A stretch of DNA of 64,000 nt from JAJEFO01 sp022819605 (GTDB lineage Bacteria; Pseudomonadota; Alphaproteobacteria; Rhodobacterales; Rhodobacteraceae). Every line of letters starts with the position of its first letter. Position 1 is the stretch's first letter. Below the pieces are notes generated by a model. It saw nothing but the letters and a program-made list of their open reading frames with translations, made no database searches and was not told the DNA's origin. Both the position numbers and the translations under genes were made by a program. Below, piece by piece: positions 1-8,501 of this stretch. The DNA lies in contig OZ244901.1 in the NCBI GenBank assembly GCA_965221545.1, positions 2,232,001 through 2,296,000 on the forward strand, in the 5' to 3' direction.

Positions 1-113
1 TCGCAACAGTGGCGACATCAACTTAGCTGACACTAACATATGCAACCGGTACACCGGAAACGACCGATCATGCCGCGAAATCCCTTTGCCAAGCAGGCAA
101 TCCTTCACATTGT

Positions 114-1148
114 TCAGTCGAATTGGAGATCGAGGCTAGAGTACATTCCGTCATAGATCGACTCCAGCATGGTGGCGCTGAAGAGGCTCGATACACTGGT
201 ACCCTGCCAGATGTTCTGGATTGCCTGAGCAAACACCGGCGCAGTTGGAATGACCCGAATGTTCTTCGCCTTCTTCGTTTCCTCGGTGGGCTCGATCGTG
301 TCAGTGACCGCGAGGCTCTTCATCACGGATCCGGAAACACGCTCTATTGCGGGTCCCGAGAGAACGCCGTGCGTGATGTAGGCGTGAACCTCCTTCGCAC
401 CTTCGGTAATCAGCGTTTCGGCCCCCTTGCACAAGGTGCCCGCGGTATCGACGATATCGTCAACGACGATACAGACCCGATCCTTCACTTCCCCGATCAC
501 GGTCATTTCCGCCACTTCGCCCGGACTCTCGCGTCTCTTGTCGACGATTGACAGCGGGGCTCCGATGCGTTGGGCCAGTTCGCGTGCCCGCGCGACGCCC
601 CCGACATCCGGCGACACCACGGTAATCTGGTCCAGCCTCTCTTTGAACGCATGCTTGATGTCGAGCGCAAAGATTGGAGAGGCGTATAGGTTGTCGACAG
701 GCACGTCGAAAAAGCCCTGGATCTGCGCCGCATGCAAATCCATGGTCAAGACACGTTCGATGCCAGCACTTACGATCATGTTCGCGACCAGCTTCGCCGA
801 GATGGGGACGCGAGCTCTTGTTCGCCGGTCCTGGCGCGCATAGCCGAAATACGGAACGACGGCAGTCACACGCTGGGCGGACGAGCGCCGAAGGGCGTCT
901 GCCATGATCAGCAATTCCATCAGGTTGTCGTTGGCCGGGTTTGACGTTGACTGAAGTATGAAAGTCTCTTCGCCTCGAACGTTCTCGAACACTTCCACGA
1001 AAATTTCCCCATCGTTGAAGCGCTCGACCCGTGACTTAACCAGTTCGACACTTGTTCCGAAATGCATGGACATCCGACGGCAGACAGCCGATGCCATGGA
1101 GGGGTTTGAATTTCCGGCGAGTATCTTTGGGCCTTCAATCTGGGGCAT
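114..1148 (-). CDS. prs: Ribose-phosphate pyrophosphokinase
   Basis: Makes phosphoribosyl pyrophosphate from ribose 5-phosphate and ATP in the cytoplasm; PRPP feeds purine, pyrimidine, histidine and tryptophan synthesis. The 344-residue product has the family hallmarks in order: an N-terminal PQIEGPKILAGNSNP start, the ATP-site segment DLHAAQIQGFF, the flexible SPDVGGVARA segment, and the PRPP loop VVDDIVDTAGTL. The start is placed at the ATG in front of PQIEG rather than an in-frame ATG 42 bases upstream, because homology begins there and AAGGA lies 11 bases ahead. It is divergent from the isomerase-like gene. Other PRPP users in the window are hpt, hisE and hisF. Length is normal for the family. 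Confidence 0.96.
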   Translation of the reverse strand: MPQIEGPKILAGNSNPSMASAVCRRMSMHFGTSVELVKSRVERFNDGEIFVEVFENVRGEETFILQSTSNPANDNLMELLIMADALRRSSAQRVTAVVPYFGYARQDRRTRARVPISAKLVANMIVSAGIERVLTMDLHAAQIQGFFDVPVDNLYASPIFALDIKHAFKERLDQITVVSPDVGGVARARELAQRIGAPLSIVDKRRESPGEVAEMTVIGEVKDRVCIVVDDIVDTAGTLCKGAETLITEGAKEVHAYITHGVLSGPAIERVSGSVMKSLAVTDTIEPTEETKKAKNIRVIPTAPVFAQAIQNIWQGTSVSSLFSATMLESIYDGMYSSLDLQFD

Positions 1149-1253
1149 TGGCAATGGCGTCCTTCTAGCCTGTGCGCACGGCCGAATCAAAAGTTGACAC
1201 CGCTTAGCACGGGCGTACGGTCAGGCAAACTGACTTGTGGGAGAGAGACGAAA

Positions 1254-1856
1254 ATGGCGCATATCGATTACTATCTCGGGGTGTTCTCACCCAACTGCTA
1301 CTTGGCCGGCACGCGCCCCGGCGAGATTGCGTCCAAGTACGGGGCGACGATGACTTACAAACCGCTGGACCTGATGGCGCTGTTCGCGCGTACAGGCGGC
1401 GTCCCGCCTGCGCAGCGACACATATCTCGCCAGGAATATCGACTGATCGAGATCGAGCGGAACGCGAAGATTGCTAGAATGTCGATCAACCCGCATCCGG
1501 CTCACTGGCCGACCAATCCTGCACCAGCATCCTACGCGGTAATTGCGGCGCAGAAGGACGGCAGCGGCGACTTGGCAGCACTTGTTGCGGGAATTACCCG
1601 GGCCTGCTGGGCGGAAGAAAAGGACATTGCCGAAGATTCCGTGATCAAGTCCTGCCTCGAGGCCACCGGTTTCGATCCCGCGCTTGCCGACAGTGGACTC
1701 CTTTCTGGTGCGGAGACATATGAAGCGAACCTTGAGGATGCTGTGAACGCCGGCGCCTTCGGCGCACCGTTCTTCATAACTGACGATGACAAACGTTTCT
1801 GGGGCCAAGATCGCTTGGATCATCTGGCGGCGCATCTGGAATCGCGCGAGGCGTAG
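1254..1856 (+). CDS. 2-hydroxychromene-2-carboxylate isomerase-like DsbA-fold protein
   Basis: A 200-residue kappa-class GST/DsbA-fold protein. Relatives isomerise 2-hydroxychromene-2-carboxylate with glutathione in naphthalene breakdown, but genomic copies in alphaproteobacteria are often of unknown substrate. Visible features are the N-terminal beta strand with FSPNCYLAG in place of a CxxC motif (only one Cys, so not an oxidoreductase), the segment ACWAEEKDIAED, and the family motif AGAFGAPFFI near the C terminus. The start ATG at 1254 follows the purine-rich GGGAGAGAGACGAAA. It is divergent from prs with a 105-base intergenic region. The family assignment is firm; the natural substrate cannot be told from sequence. 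Confidence 0.85.
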   Translation: MAHIDYYLGVFSPNCYLAGTRPGEIASKYGATMTYKPLDLMALFARTGGVPPAQRHISRQEYRLIEIERNAKIARMSINPHPAHWPTNPAPASYAVIAAQKDGSGDLAALVAGITRACWAEEKDIAEDSVIKSCLEATGFDPALADSGLLSGAETYEANLEDAVNAGAFGAPFFITDDDKRFWGQDRLDHLAAHLESREA

Positions 1857-1930
1857 TAGCCACACGGACATTTCACGTCCGCCATCCGAATCTGTCGCTG
1901 CAGGATTGCAGACTTTCGCCAGAAAGGACG

Positions 1931-2677
1931 CTACGCCCGTTCCAACTCTGCGACGATCATGCCGAAGTCATCCGCCTTCAGAGACGCACCGCCCACAAGA
2001 GCACCATCCACGTTCGGGACACCGAATATCTCCTGCGCGTTCGACGGCTTCACCGAGCCTCCGTAGAGCAACCGGAATTCTTGCGCTTCAGCGCCGAAGC
2101 GGGCGGTCAGTTCCTTGCGAATGTCCGCATGCACTTCCGCAATTTCTGCAAGCGTGGGCACCTTGCCGGTTCCGATCGCCCAAACCGGCTCGTAGGCCAC
2201 GACCGTGCTCTGTCCGGTAGCGCCATCGGGCACCGACTCTTCGAGCTGGCCGCGCACAACCTCAATCGTTCGACCGTCCTCTCGTTCCTGCAGGGTCTCG
2301 CCGACGCAAACGATCGCCGCAAGTCCGGCAGACCAGGTCGCCATTGCCTTTGCGCGAATCTCGGCATTGGATTCACCATGGTCGGAACGCCGTTCGGAAT
2401 GGCCGACGATGACGTAGGTGCCGCCAGCGTCGGCGATCATTTTGGCCGAGATGTCACCGGTATGCGCGCCCGATGGATTCACGTGACAATCCTGGCCACC
2501 AACAGCGATAGCGGTCCCTGCCGCAGTTCCAGCCATACGAGACAACAGCGTCGCTGGCGGGCAGATCAGGATTTCGCAGTCCGGAGATGGAAAATCGGAG
2601 GCGAGGGCCTGGGCTTCGCCCAAACTCTCCGCCGTTCCGTTCATCTTCCAGTTGCCGGCCGCCAATCTACGCATCAT
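1931..2677 (-). CDS. tpiA: Triosephosphate isomerase
   Basis: Interconverts dihydroxyacetone phosphate and glyceraldehyde 3-phosphate in glycolysis and gluconeogenesis. The 248-residue product shows the substrate Lys in AAGNWKMNG near residue 12, the catalytic His in VIVGHSERR, the catalytic Glu and phosphate loop in AYEPVWAIGTGK, and the C-terminal LLYGGSVKP phosphate-binding motif. The start is the first of two adjacent ATG codons (MMRRLAAGNWK); the in-frame sequence further upstream overlaps the Fe-S gene antisense-free region and has no homology. It lies downstream of the IscA-like gene on the same strand with a short spacer. Full length, no anomalies. Confidence 0.97.
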   Translation of the reverse strand: MMRRLAAGNWKMNGTAESLGEAQALASDFPSPDCEILICPPATLLSRMAGTAAGTAIAVGGQDCHVNPSGAHTGDISAKMIADAGGTYVIVGHSERRSDHGESNAEIRAKAMATWSAGLAAIVCVGETLQEREDGRTIEVVRGQLEESVPDGATGQSTVVAYEPVWAIGTGKVPTLAEIAEVHADIRKELTARFGAEAQEFRLLYGGSVKPSNAQEIFGVPNVDGALVGGASLKADDFGMIVAELERA

Positions 2678-2714
2678 GCAACGCCGATCTTCGCGAAAGT
2701 CATGAGATGATGAC

Positions 2715-3104
2715 TCACTCCTTCGACCCGGTTTCCCGTTCGGCCGATAGCTGGTCGATGTCTTTGAACTTGATGGATTCGCCGCAGCCGCAGGCGTCTT
2801 CAACATTCGGATTTCTGAATTTGAAACCCGACTCGAGCAGCGAATTTTCGTAGTCGATCTCAGTCCCGAAGAGGAACATCTGCGCCATCGGTGCAATCAT
2901 GACGCGAGCACCATCCTGCTCGACCAATTCGTCCAGCGGATCCACGTCATCAGCATAGTCCATGGTGTATTCCATGCCCGCGCAGCCGCCCTTCTTCACG
3001 CCAATTCGAAGTCCGGCGCGGCCATCGCGTTCCATGAGCTTCGTGATCTGGCCAACTGCCGCCGAGGTCATTGTCACGGCCGCTTTTCCAGGAACTCCGA
3101 ACAT
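2715..3104 (-). CDS. IscA/SufA/ErpA-type iron-sulfur cluster assembly protein
   Basis: A-type carrier that receives and transfers Fe-S clusters. The 129-residue product carries the three invariant cysteines: one in KKGGCAGMEY and the pair in the C-terminal ACGCGES. The domain spans essentially the whole protein, beginning with a short leader FGVPGKAAVTMTSAA. The start codon overlaps the stop of the DUF59 gene upstream as TGATG, so the two are translationally coupled. The pair corresponds to the sufT-sufA end of suf operons, but no sufBCDS lies beside it here, so it may act as a stand-alone carrier. Which of IscA, SufA or ErpA it is cannot be decided by sequence alone. Confidence 0.9.
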   Translation of the reverse strand: MFGVPGKAAVTMTSAAVGQITKLMERDGRAGLRIGVKKGGCAGMEYTMDYADDVDPLDELVEQDGARVMIAPMAQMFLFGTEIDYENSLLESGFKFRNPNVEDACGCGESIKFKDIDQLSAERETGSKE

Positions 3105-3469
3105 CACATGAATCCCAGTTCGAGCCGAGCTTCGTCGGACATCATTTCCATGCCCCAGGGCGGATCCCACGTGAGAGTCACATCGACCTGCCTGACGCCG
3201 GGCAGGGGCTCGACGGCCTCGGCAACCCATCCTGGCATCTCTCCGGCAACCGGACATCCCGGCGCGGTCAGGCTCATCAGGACCGTTACGGCTCCGTCGT
3301 CAGAAATGTCGATCGTGTAGATCAAGCCGAGATCATAGATGTTCACCGGAATTTCCGGATCGTACACAGACCGGCATGCCGTCACGATCGAATCGTAGAG
3401 CGGATGGTCAGTGGACGAGGGCGCAATCAGCGGCGTACCCTCAAGCTGTTCGGTCGGCTCAACTGTCAT
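3104..3469 (-). CDS. sufT: SufT/DUF59 (MIP18-like) Fe-S maturation protein
   Basis: A 121-residue DUF59 protein, related to SufT and to the eukaryotic MIP18 targeting factor, that helps deliver Fe-S clusters to apoproteins. The diagnostic motif DPEIPVNIYDLGLIY sits near residues 36-50, followed by SLTAPGCPVAGEMPGW with the conserved cysteine, and the C-terminal VTLTWDPPW motif. The first ~20 residues are variable. The start ATG at 3469 is the first after an upstream stop-rich, non-homologous stretch. It is cotranscribed with, and overlaps by one base, the IscA-like gene downstream. Confidence 0.88.
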   Translation of the reverse strand: MTVEPTEQLEGTPLIAPSSTDHPLYDSIVTACRSVYDPEIPVNIYDLGLIYTIDISDDGAVTVLMSLTAPGCPVAGEMPGWVAEAVEPLPGVRQVDVTLTWDPPWGMEMMSDEARLELGFM

Positions 3470-4043
3470 GGCTGCCTCATTGCTGCCCCAATTGACTGAG
3501 TGATTATATAAGGAATTAGCGCCTGTCAGTAAAGACGCCTGCCAACTCGTCTTCGTGCATGAAGTACGTGACGGCAAACTGAAGTCACGCCTGCGAGCGC
3601 GTGCATGATCGATGGCGATGCATGCGGGAGTGGATTCTGCCGAATCAAGGACCGTCAGTTCCACGGTCATGCTCACCCAGTCAATTTGGCCGCCGGCGGC
3701 CCGAATGCAACCTTGAGATCGAAGATCTTGGCAACCTTCAGGACGGTGACGAGCGCGGGATGTCCTTCTCCCGGCAGGGCCTTGTTCAAGCCGACACGGC
3801 TCATCCCGATGACGGTGGCGAGTGCCGTCATGTTCCCTGCCCGAGCAGCGGTTCCGACGGCACGACCGGCAAGTGGATCGGGAACATACTCGGATGCTCC
3901 GAGGCGACCCGAAGAGCCGAATTCTCACCGGCGCGCCTGGAACGAGAGTGCCTCGCCCGCGCTTTTGTTTCGCCTGCCGGCGCTTGACTTCGCGGCACTG
4001 CGATGTGATGCGACTGTGCGCTCAGACATAAGGAACACGCACC
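3470..4043. other. Intergenic region with only an antitoxin-like remnant
   Basis: This 574-base interval separates sufT from the DUF805 gene. Apart from the HTH remnant on the minus strand I found no reading frame with recognisable sequence or a ribosome-binding site. The part next to sufT (3490-3530) is relatively AT-rich and presumably contains its promoter. AAGGAAC at about 4030 is the ribosome-binding site of the DUF805 gene. Confidence 0.6.
3673..3924 (-). pseudogene. Decayed addiction-module antidote (HigA-like HTH) reading frame
   Basis: Reading the minus strand from a stop near 3925 gives a frame whose second half matches the putative addiction-module antidote family: NMTALATVIGMSRVGLNKAL, then GEGHPALVTVLKVAKIFDLKVAF, then a stop at 3673-3675. 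The family normally continues N-terminally with a fixed DxxEYL segment; here only SEYVPDPLAGRAVG remains and no good start or Shine-Dalgarno site is seen. An internal ATG at 3831 could still yield about 52 residues with the complete HTH. No RelE/HigB-type toxin is visible on either side. I call it a remnant; a short functional DNA-binding peptide is the alternative. Confidence 0.5.
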
Positions 4044-4454
4044 ATGCAGATGCCTTTCGCCGTCGCCGTCAAAAAATGCCTGTCCAGCTACGTCACGTTT
4101 TCCGGTCGCGCCCAGCGCTCCGAATATTGGTGGTTCGTCTTGTTCGCCGGGCTGAGTTCCGTGGCCGCCGCGATCTTGGACAATCTGCTGGGTCTGACGT
4201 CCGGCATCGAAGGTGATGGCCCGATTCAGATCCTCGTTGGCCTCGCTCTCGTTCTGCCCACGATCTCCGTCGCGGTACGCCGCCTGCATGATATCGACCG
4301 TTCCGGATGGTGGATTCTGATTTCTCTGATCCCGATAATCGGGTTCCTCATCTTCCTGGTTTTCGCATGCAGGCGCGGCACTGATGGTGCTAACCGCTTT
4401 GGTCCCGACCCGCTAGGTCCGGACGACGGGGAAGCCATGCCAGGTTCAGGGTGA
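4044..4454 (+). CDS. DUF805 family inner-membrane protein
   Basis: A 136-residue protein of the DUF805 family, whose function is unknown. Visible hallmarks are the N-terminal YVTFSGRAQRSEYWWFVLF segment, where the RSEYW motif precedes the first membrane helix, a central hydrophobic segment around residues 60-78, the conserved RRLHDIDRSGWW loop, and a last helix LISLIPIIGFLIFLVF ending in a charged tail with GANRFGPDP. Four short hydrophobic stretches are visible. AAGGAAC eight bases ahead supports the ATG at 4044. It stands alone; there is no operon partner. Confidence 0.9.
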   Translation: MQMPFAVAVKKCLSSYVTFSGRAQRSEYWWFVLFAGLSSVAAAILDNLLGLTSGIEGDGPIQILVGLALVLPTISVAVRRLHDIDRSGWWILISLIPIIGFLIFLVFACRRGTDGANRFGPDPLGPDDGEAMPGSG

Positions 4455-5014
4455 CTCCTTTCTGGCGCTGCCGCTCGAAATCGCCCCTGGTCCGCTCGGG
4501 CCACATTTGCTGATGTAGACAACCGCGGAGCAAGTGTCATTCGAAGGGCAACCGCGGGGGAATCTTTGCCGATCCAGAGGACAAAACGGCAAACGGCATC
4601 GATGCTCGACGAGCGCTCGTCCGTGCTGTCGACCCGCGATCCGGACGCGATCGCCGGAAGCGGAGAGTCACCGGATTTCCTGGAACCGACCAGCGCTGTG
4701 CCGGTGGCCGGCCACGCCTTCCTTGACAGGCGGGAAGGGGGAAGGTCCGGATCAAGGCATGGCATGCCTGGATGGCGTTGCCGGTCGAAGATGGTCCAAT
4801 GCGCCTGTCCAGTCCCATCCGCGGATTTGGACAATTGCAAGTCAATGACGAGGCCAAGACTGCACAAGTCTCGACGAGCGGGCACCGAAGGGCGTGATCA
4901 ATATGACGCAGCTGTTTGCCATTTCGCCGGAACCGCTCCGGTTCTTCCGCATGCCGCCGAGCTACCCCCCTTCCTGGGAGACACGGCGCAGTGGCGCGCG
5001 CCCGGATCCAGGAC
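4455..5014. other. Gene-free interval between DUF805 gene and tyrS
   Basis: This is 560 bases with no reading frame I can match to a family. Both strands have open stretches, but their composition is typical of GC-rich shadow frames. A short hairpin, GAACCG-CTC-CGGTTC at 4930-4944, lies about 70 bases beyond the tyrS stop on that gene's downstream side; it lacks a U tract, so a terminator role is only possible. Confidence 0.5.
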
Positions 5015-6268
5015 CTATTCCTGTAGCTTGACGAGAGCGTGTCGCTTCTTTCCAGCCGAGAGTTTGACGGGTGAACTCAGTGCAGCAAGGTCAAACATCT
5101 GTCCTGCATCGGTCAGCGGCTTGTCGTCGACCCGTGCCCCGTTCTCCGCGATGAGTCGCTTGGCCTCCTTGCCGGATTTGGCGAGTCCTGAACGCACGAT
5201 GAGCTGCGCGGCGGAAATTCCGTCGCCAACGTCTTCGCGCGCCAGTTCCAGCGTGGGCAGGTCATCTCCCACGCCGCCCTTCTCGAAGACTTCCCGCGCA
5301 GTCTCCTCCGCTGCACGAGCCGCATCGGATCCCCGGCAAAGCGTGGTCACTTCGTTTGCCAGCCGAATCTTCGCCTCGTTGATTTCCGAGCCTCCGAGCG
5401 CCCCAAACTTGTCGCAATCTTCGACGGGCAGTTCCGTGAACATCTTCAGGAACTTCCCGACATCTTCGTCAGGCACGTTCCGCCACCACTGCCAGAATTC
5501 GTAGCCCGACATCATTTCCTCGTTCAGCCAGACGGCACCCTCTGCGGACTTGCCCATCTTCCTGCCATCAGCACGGGTCACGAGCGGAGTCGTGAGGCCG
5601 AACGCATCGGCCCCTTCCACGCGCCTGATCAGGTCGGTGCCCGAGACGATATTGCCCCACTGGTCCGAACCGCCCATCTGCAGCGTGCATCCAAAGCGCC
5701 GGTACAACTCGAGAAAGTCGTAAGCCTGAAGCAGCATGTAGTTGAATTCGATGAAGGAAAGCGCCTGCTCCCGGTCAAGACGTGACTTCACGCTTTCGAA
5801 TGCCAGGAGCCGGTTGATCGTGAAGTGCTTCCCGATGTCTCTCAGGAAACCGATGTATCCCAGGCCGTCGAGCCATTCCGAGTTGTCCACGAGCGGCGAA
5901 TCCGTGGGACCGTCGCCGTAGGAAATGTACCGCAGGAAAACCCTGCGAATGCCCTCGGCGTTTTCCCGAATCTTCTCGACGGGCAGCATCTTGCGCATCT
6001 CGTCCTTGCCCGAAGGATCGCCGACCTTGGTCGTGCCGCCGCCCATCAGCGTGATTGGCCTGTGGCCTGTCTTCTGCATCCACCGCAGGAGCATGATTTG
6101 AACGAGATTTCCGATGTGGAGCGACGTGGCCGTCAGGTCGAAACCGATATAGCCCGTGACGGATTCCTTGCGCATCTGTTCGTCGAGCGTGGAAAGATCG
6201 GTGCAATCGGCCAGAAATCCTCGTGATTTCACGGTGGCAAGAAATTCCGATTTAGGGTGATAGGTCAT
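5015..6268 (-). CDS. tyrS: Tyrosine--tRNA ligase
   Basis: Charges tRNA-Tyr with tyrosine. The 417-residue product is a class I synthetase: the HIGH-like motif appears as TSLHIGNLVQ, the Tyr-binding region includes FNYMLLQAYDFLELY, the QMGGSDQWGNI segment is conserved, and the KMSKS loop appears as GRKMGKSAEGAVW. The C-terminal third is an S4-type RNA-binding domain (AQLIVRSGLAKSGKEAKRLI) ending at ARVDDKPLTD. The start ATG at 6268 gives the usual MTYHPKSEFL terminus. It is divergent from anmK by 71 bases, an arrangement familiar in Rhodobacterales. Full length. Confidence 0.97.
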   Translation of the reverse strand: MTYHPKSEFLATVKSRGFLADCTDLSTLDEQMRKESVTGYIGFDLTATSLHIGNLVQIMLLRWMQKTGHRPITLMGGGTTKVGDPSGKDEMRKMLPVEKIRENAEGIRRVFLRYISYGDGPTDSPLVDNSEWLDGLGYIGFLRDIGKHFTINRLLAFESVKSRLDREQALSFIEFNYMLLQAYDFLELYRRFGCTLQMGGSDQWGNIVSGTDLIRRVEGADAFGLTTPLVTRADGRKMGKSAEGAVWLNEEMMSGYEFWQWWRNVPDEDVGKFLKMFTELPVEDCDKFGALGGSEINEAKIRLANEVTTLCRGSDAARAAEETAREVFEKGGVGDDLPTLELAREDVGDGISAAQLIVRSGLAKSGKEAKRLIAENGARVDDKPLTDAGQMFDLAALSSPVKLSAGKKRHALVKLQE

Positions 6269-6339
6269 CGCCGTTCCGTATATTCTCACGCCTATGCGGC
6301 GACGACTTCTATACGTGCCCCGAAGGCAACGCAAACGCC

Positions 6340-7434
6340 ATGGCTGAGGATGGCTCGCTTTGGGTGGCTGGCACGATGTCGGGCACTTCGCTGGACGGCG
6401 TGGATGCTGCAATGATCCGCACCGACGGGACGCGTGTCCTGGAAATCGGAAGGACGGGATATCGATCCTATGCCCCGGCCGAACGGGAGATTCTGCGTTC
6501 TGCCTTGGGGCATGAGGACGGGAGCGAGGTCGATGCTGCCGCCGCCTTGGTCGAGGCTGCGCATGTCGAGCTTCTTTCCCGGTTCAAGGGTGCCGAACTG
6601 ATCGGATTCCATGGGCAGACAACACTCCATCTTCCCGCAAAGGGACGAACGCGTCAAATCGGCGACGGCCGGTCATTGGCACACGCTCTCGGTGTGCCAG
6701 TGGTTTGGGATTTTCGCTCGGAAGACATGCGGCAAGGAGGGCAGGGTGCACCTCTGGCGCCGTTCTATCACTTTGCGCTCGCCCGAATGCTTGGATTTTC
6801 CGAGCCGGTCGTCTTCCTCAACATCGGGGGCGTTGCGAACCTCACATGGCTGGACCCTTCGCGGGATTCCCCCGAGTTTCCGGGAGCTTGCCTTGCATTT
6901 GACACTGGGCCGGGCAATGCGCCGATCAACGACCTCTGCCAAGCTCGGTTCAATGTTCCAATGGATCTGGATGGTCGATTGACTCGGGAGGGCAAAATCG
7001 ATGCGGACATCCTTCAGCGCCTGATTGGACACCAGGAGTTCTTCTCAAGAAGACCTCCGAAATCCTTGGACAGAAATGCGTTTTCAGGATGGCTGGCCGA
7101 AGTTGAACCATGCTCGCCTGCCGACGCTGCGGCAACACTCGCGGCCGGCACGGCACAGGCTGTTGCTCTTGGGCTGACCCATTGCCCGAATTCACCCACG
7201 CGTGTCGTGGTTTCAGGAGGCGGCCGCCAGAATCCAGGCCTCATGGCATTGGTGGCGGAAGCGCTTGACTGTCGTGTCCTGCCGATAGAGGAGGTCGGGA
7301 TGGATGGCGACATGCTGGAAGCGCAGGCATTCGCCTATCTCGCGGCACGTGTCCGCATGAGATTGCCGACTTCCGCTCCGGGAACAACAGGGGCAGCAAA
7401 GCCGGTCTGTGGCGGCACTATCAGCGAACCGTGA
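6340..7434 (+). CDS. anmK: Anhydro-N-acetylmuramic acid kinase
   Basis: Phosphorylates 1,6-anhydro-MurNAc, with ring opening, to MurNAc-6-phosphate during murein recycling in the cytoplasm. The 364-residue protein has the ASKHA-type phosphate motif in AGTMSGTSLDGVDA at its N terminus, the catalytic segment LIGFHGQTTLH, VFLNIGGVANLTWL, the aspartate in AFDTGPGNAPIND, and VVVSGGGRQNPGLM in the C-terminal lobe. It is divergent from tyrS. The last ~20 residues are Pro/Gly-rich and variable. Length is typical of the family. Confidence 0.95.
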   Translation: MAEDGSLWVAGTMSGTSLDGVDAAMIRTDGTRVLEIGRTGYRSYAPAEREILRSALGHEDGSEVDAAAALVEAAHVELLSRFKGAELIGFHGQTTLHLPAKGRTRQIGDGRSLAHALGVPVVWDFRSEDMRQGGQGAPLAPFYHFALARMLGFSEPVVFLNIGGVANLTWLDPSRDSPEFPGACLAFDTGPGNAPINDLCQARFNVPMDLDGRLTREGKIDADILQRLIGHQEFFSRRPPKSLDRNAFSGWLAEVEPCSPADAAATLAAGTAQAVALGLTHCPNSPTRVVVSGGGRQNPGLMALVAEALDCRVLPIEEVGMDGDMLEAQAFAYLAARVRMRLPTSAPGTTGAAKPVCGGTISEP

Positions 7435-7542
7435 GGAATTCGGCGAATCTGGAATTCCTTGGGAGTCGCGGCGTGCCATGTCATGCAGCCTCCGAACCAT
7501 GTATGCGGCATGGCATCGCGAGGTGGCGCGCAAGGCCGCACG

Positions 7543-8256
7543 TCAGGTCGAAGGGTCATCGATGAGAGGGTCGGGCTTCGCGAAGCGCTTGAGATCCTCG
7601 ATGTCGGCAATTCTTATGCGGTTGCCGTCGATGGCCACGCCATAGTGGCGCAAGGCCTTAAATGCCCGGCTCAGGTTTTCAGGAGTCATGCCGAGCATGG
7701 ACGCAAGCCGCCGCTTCTCGAACCGAAGGTCGAATTCTGCCGCGTCATCTGAGTGCCTTTGTTGCAGCAGCAGGTAATTTGCAAGCCGCTCTAGTGAAGT
7801 CCTGAGCTTGAGGTCTTTTTGCGCCTTGATGACCGAGCGGTAACATTGCGCAAGCTCCGTCACGATGGCGCGTGCAAAGCCCTGGTCTACATCAAAAACG
7901 GCTCTGACATCCTGACTGGGGATCAGTGCGATGCGGCTCTTTTCAAGAGTTCTTGCCGACATAAGGTAAGGAGCATCCTTGATCGTTGCAGCGAGAATAA
8001 AGGTGGAGACCGGCCAGACGGTTGCCATGCTTGTCTCGCGTCCATTCCACGTCGAGAACAAGTCGACGGAACCGGAAAGAACGATGTGCAGGAAGTCGCT
8101 CGAATCGCCTTCGGTAATCAGTTCGATGCGCGGCGGGAAGTTCTGAACGTAGCCGCCGCGCATGAGCGTCATGAATTGCTCATCCGCCACTTCCGAAAAC
8201 AGATGCAGTTCGCGAATGTCAGGGTAGTCCGATTCGGGCATGCCTAAGCGCGCCAT
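7543..8256 (-). CDS. narR: NarR/DNR-type Crp-Fnr family regulator of nitrate respiration
   Basis: A 237-residue Crp/Fnr-family activator. Residues about 20-125 form the cyclic-nucleotide-like sensor domain, residues 125-160 the dimerisation helix, and residues about 175-225 a winged helix with TPENLSRAFKAL. The E-x-x-S-R pattern is the FNR-type recognition helix that reads TTGAT half-sites. There is only one cysteine (C138) and no N-terminal Cys cluster, so it is not an oxygen-sensing FNR; it resembles Paracoccus NarR, which lies in the same position. It is divergent from narK1 across a region with two FNR-type boxes. The start could also be an ATG 15 bases further in (MPESD). Confidence 0.85.
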   Translation of the reverse strand: MARLGMPESDYPDIRELHLFSEVADEQFMTLMRGGYVQNFPPRIELITEGDSSDFLHIVLSGSVDLFSTWNGRETSMATVWPVSTFILAATIKDAPYLMSARTLEKSRIALIPSQDVRAVFDVDQGFARAIVTELAQCYRSVIKAQKDLKLRTSLERLANYLLLQQRHSDDAAEFDLRFEKRRLASMLGMTPENLSRAFKALRHYGVAIDGNRIRIADIEDLKRFAKPDPLIDDPST

Positions 8257-8286
8257 TGAAAACCCTTCCACGATGAGCGCACGGAC

Positions 8287-8300
8287 TTGACAGATATCAA
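8287..8300. promoter_or_regulatory. FNR/DNR-type box proximal to narR
   Basis: TTGAC-AGAT-ATCAA matches the TTGAY-N4-ATCAA consensus at nine of ten half-site positions in its FNR form and is perfect for the ANR/DNR form. Its centre lies 37 bases before the narR start codon, which is close enough for autoregulation (repression or a very short leader). Confidence 0.7.
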
Positions 8301-8401
8301 GCGCACGATTGTCCTTTGCCCAAGTACGCCTTGACGGGTCATTGTCCGCAACATGAAGAATTTTGGCAACGCATTTATTTTGCGATGCCGTTTCTGTTTT
8401 C

Positions 8402-8415
8402 TTGATCTGAATCAA
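8402..8415. promoter_or_regulatory. Perfect FNR box in front of the narK1-narGHJI operon
   Basis: TTGAT-CTGA-ATCAA is a perfect palindromic FNR/NarR site. A class II activator position (-41.5) would put transcription start near 8450, leaving a leader of about 50 bases before the narK1 ATG at 8502. It fits the FNR-type recognition helix of the adjacent regulator. Confidence 0.85.
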
Positions 8416-8501
8416 GTCATCAGCGTTCCCGATACCTGCACACTCCGCCGCGAACCCGCCATGGGTGCTTGGCCTTTACGCGAGCGCCGGAGGAGCAACA
8501 A

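Noticed and set aside
4226..4885. Minus-strand open frame opposite the DUF805 gene
   Set aside because: Antisense to a certain gene, Arg/Ser/Pro-rich, with no recognisable motif.
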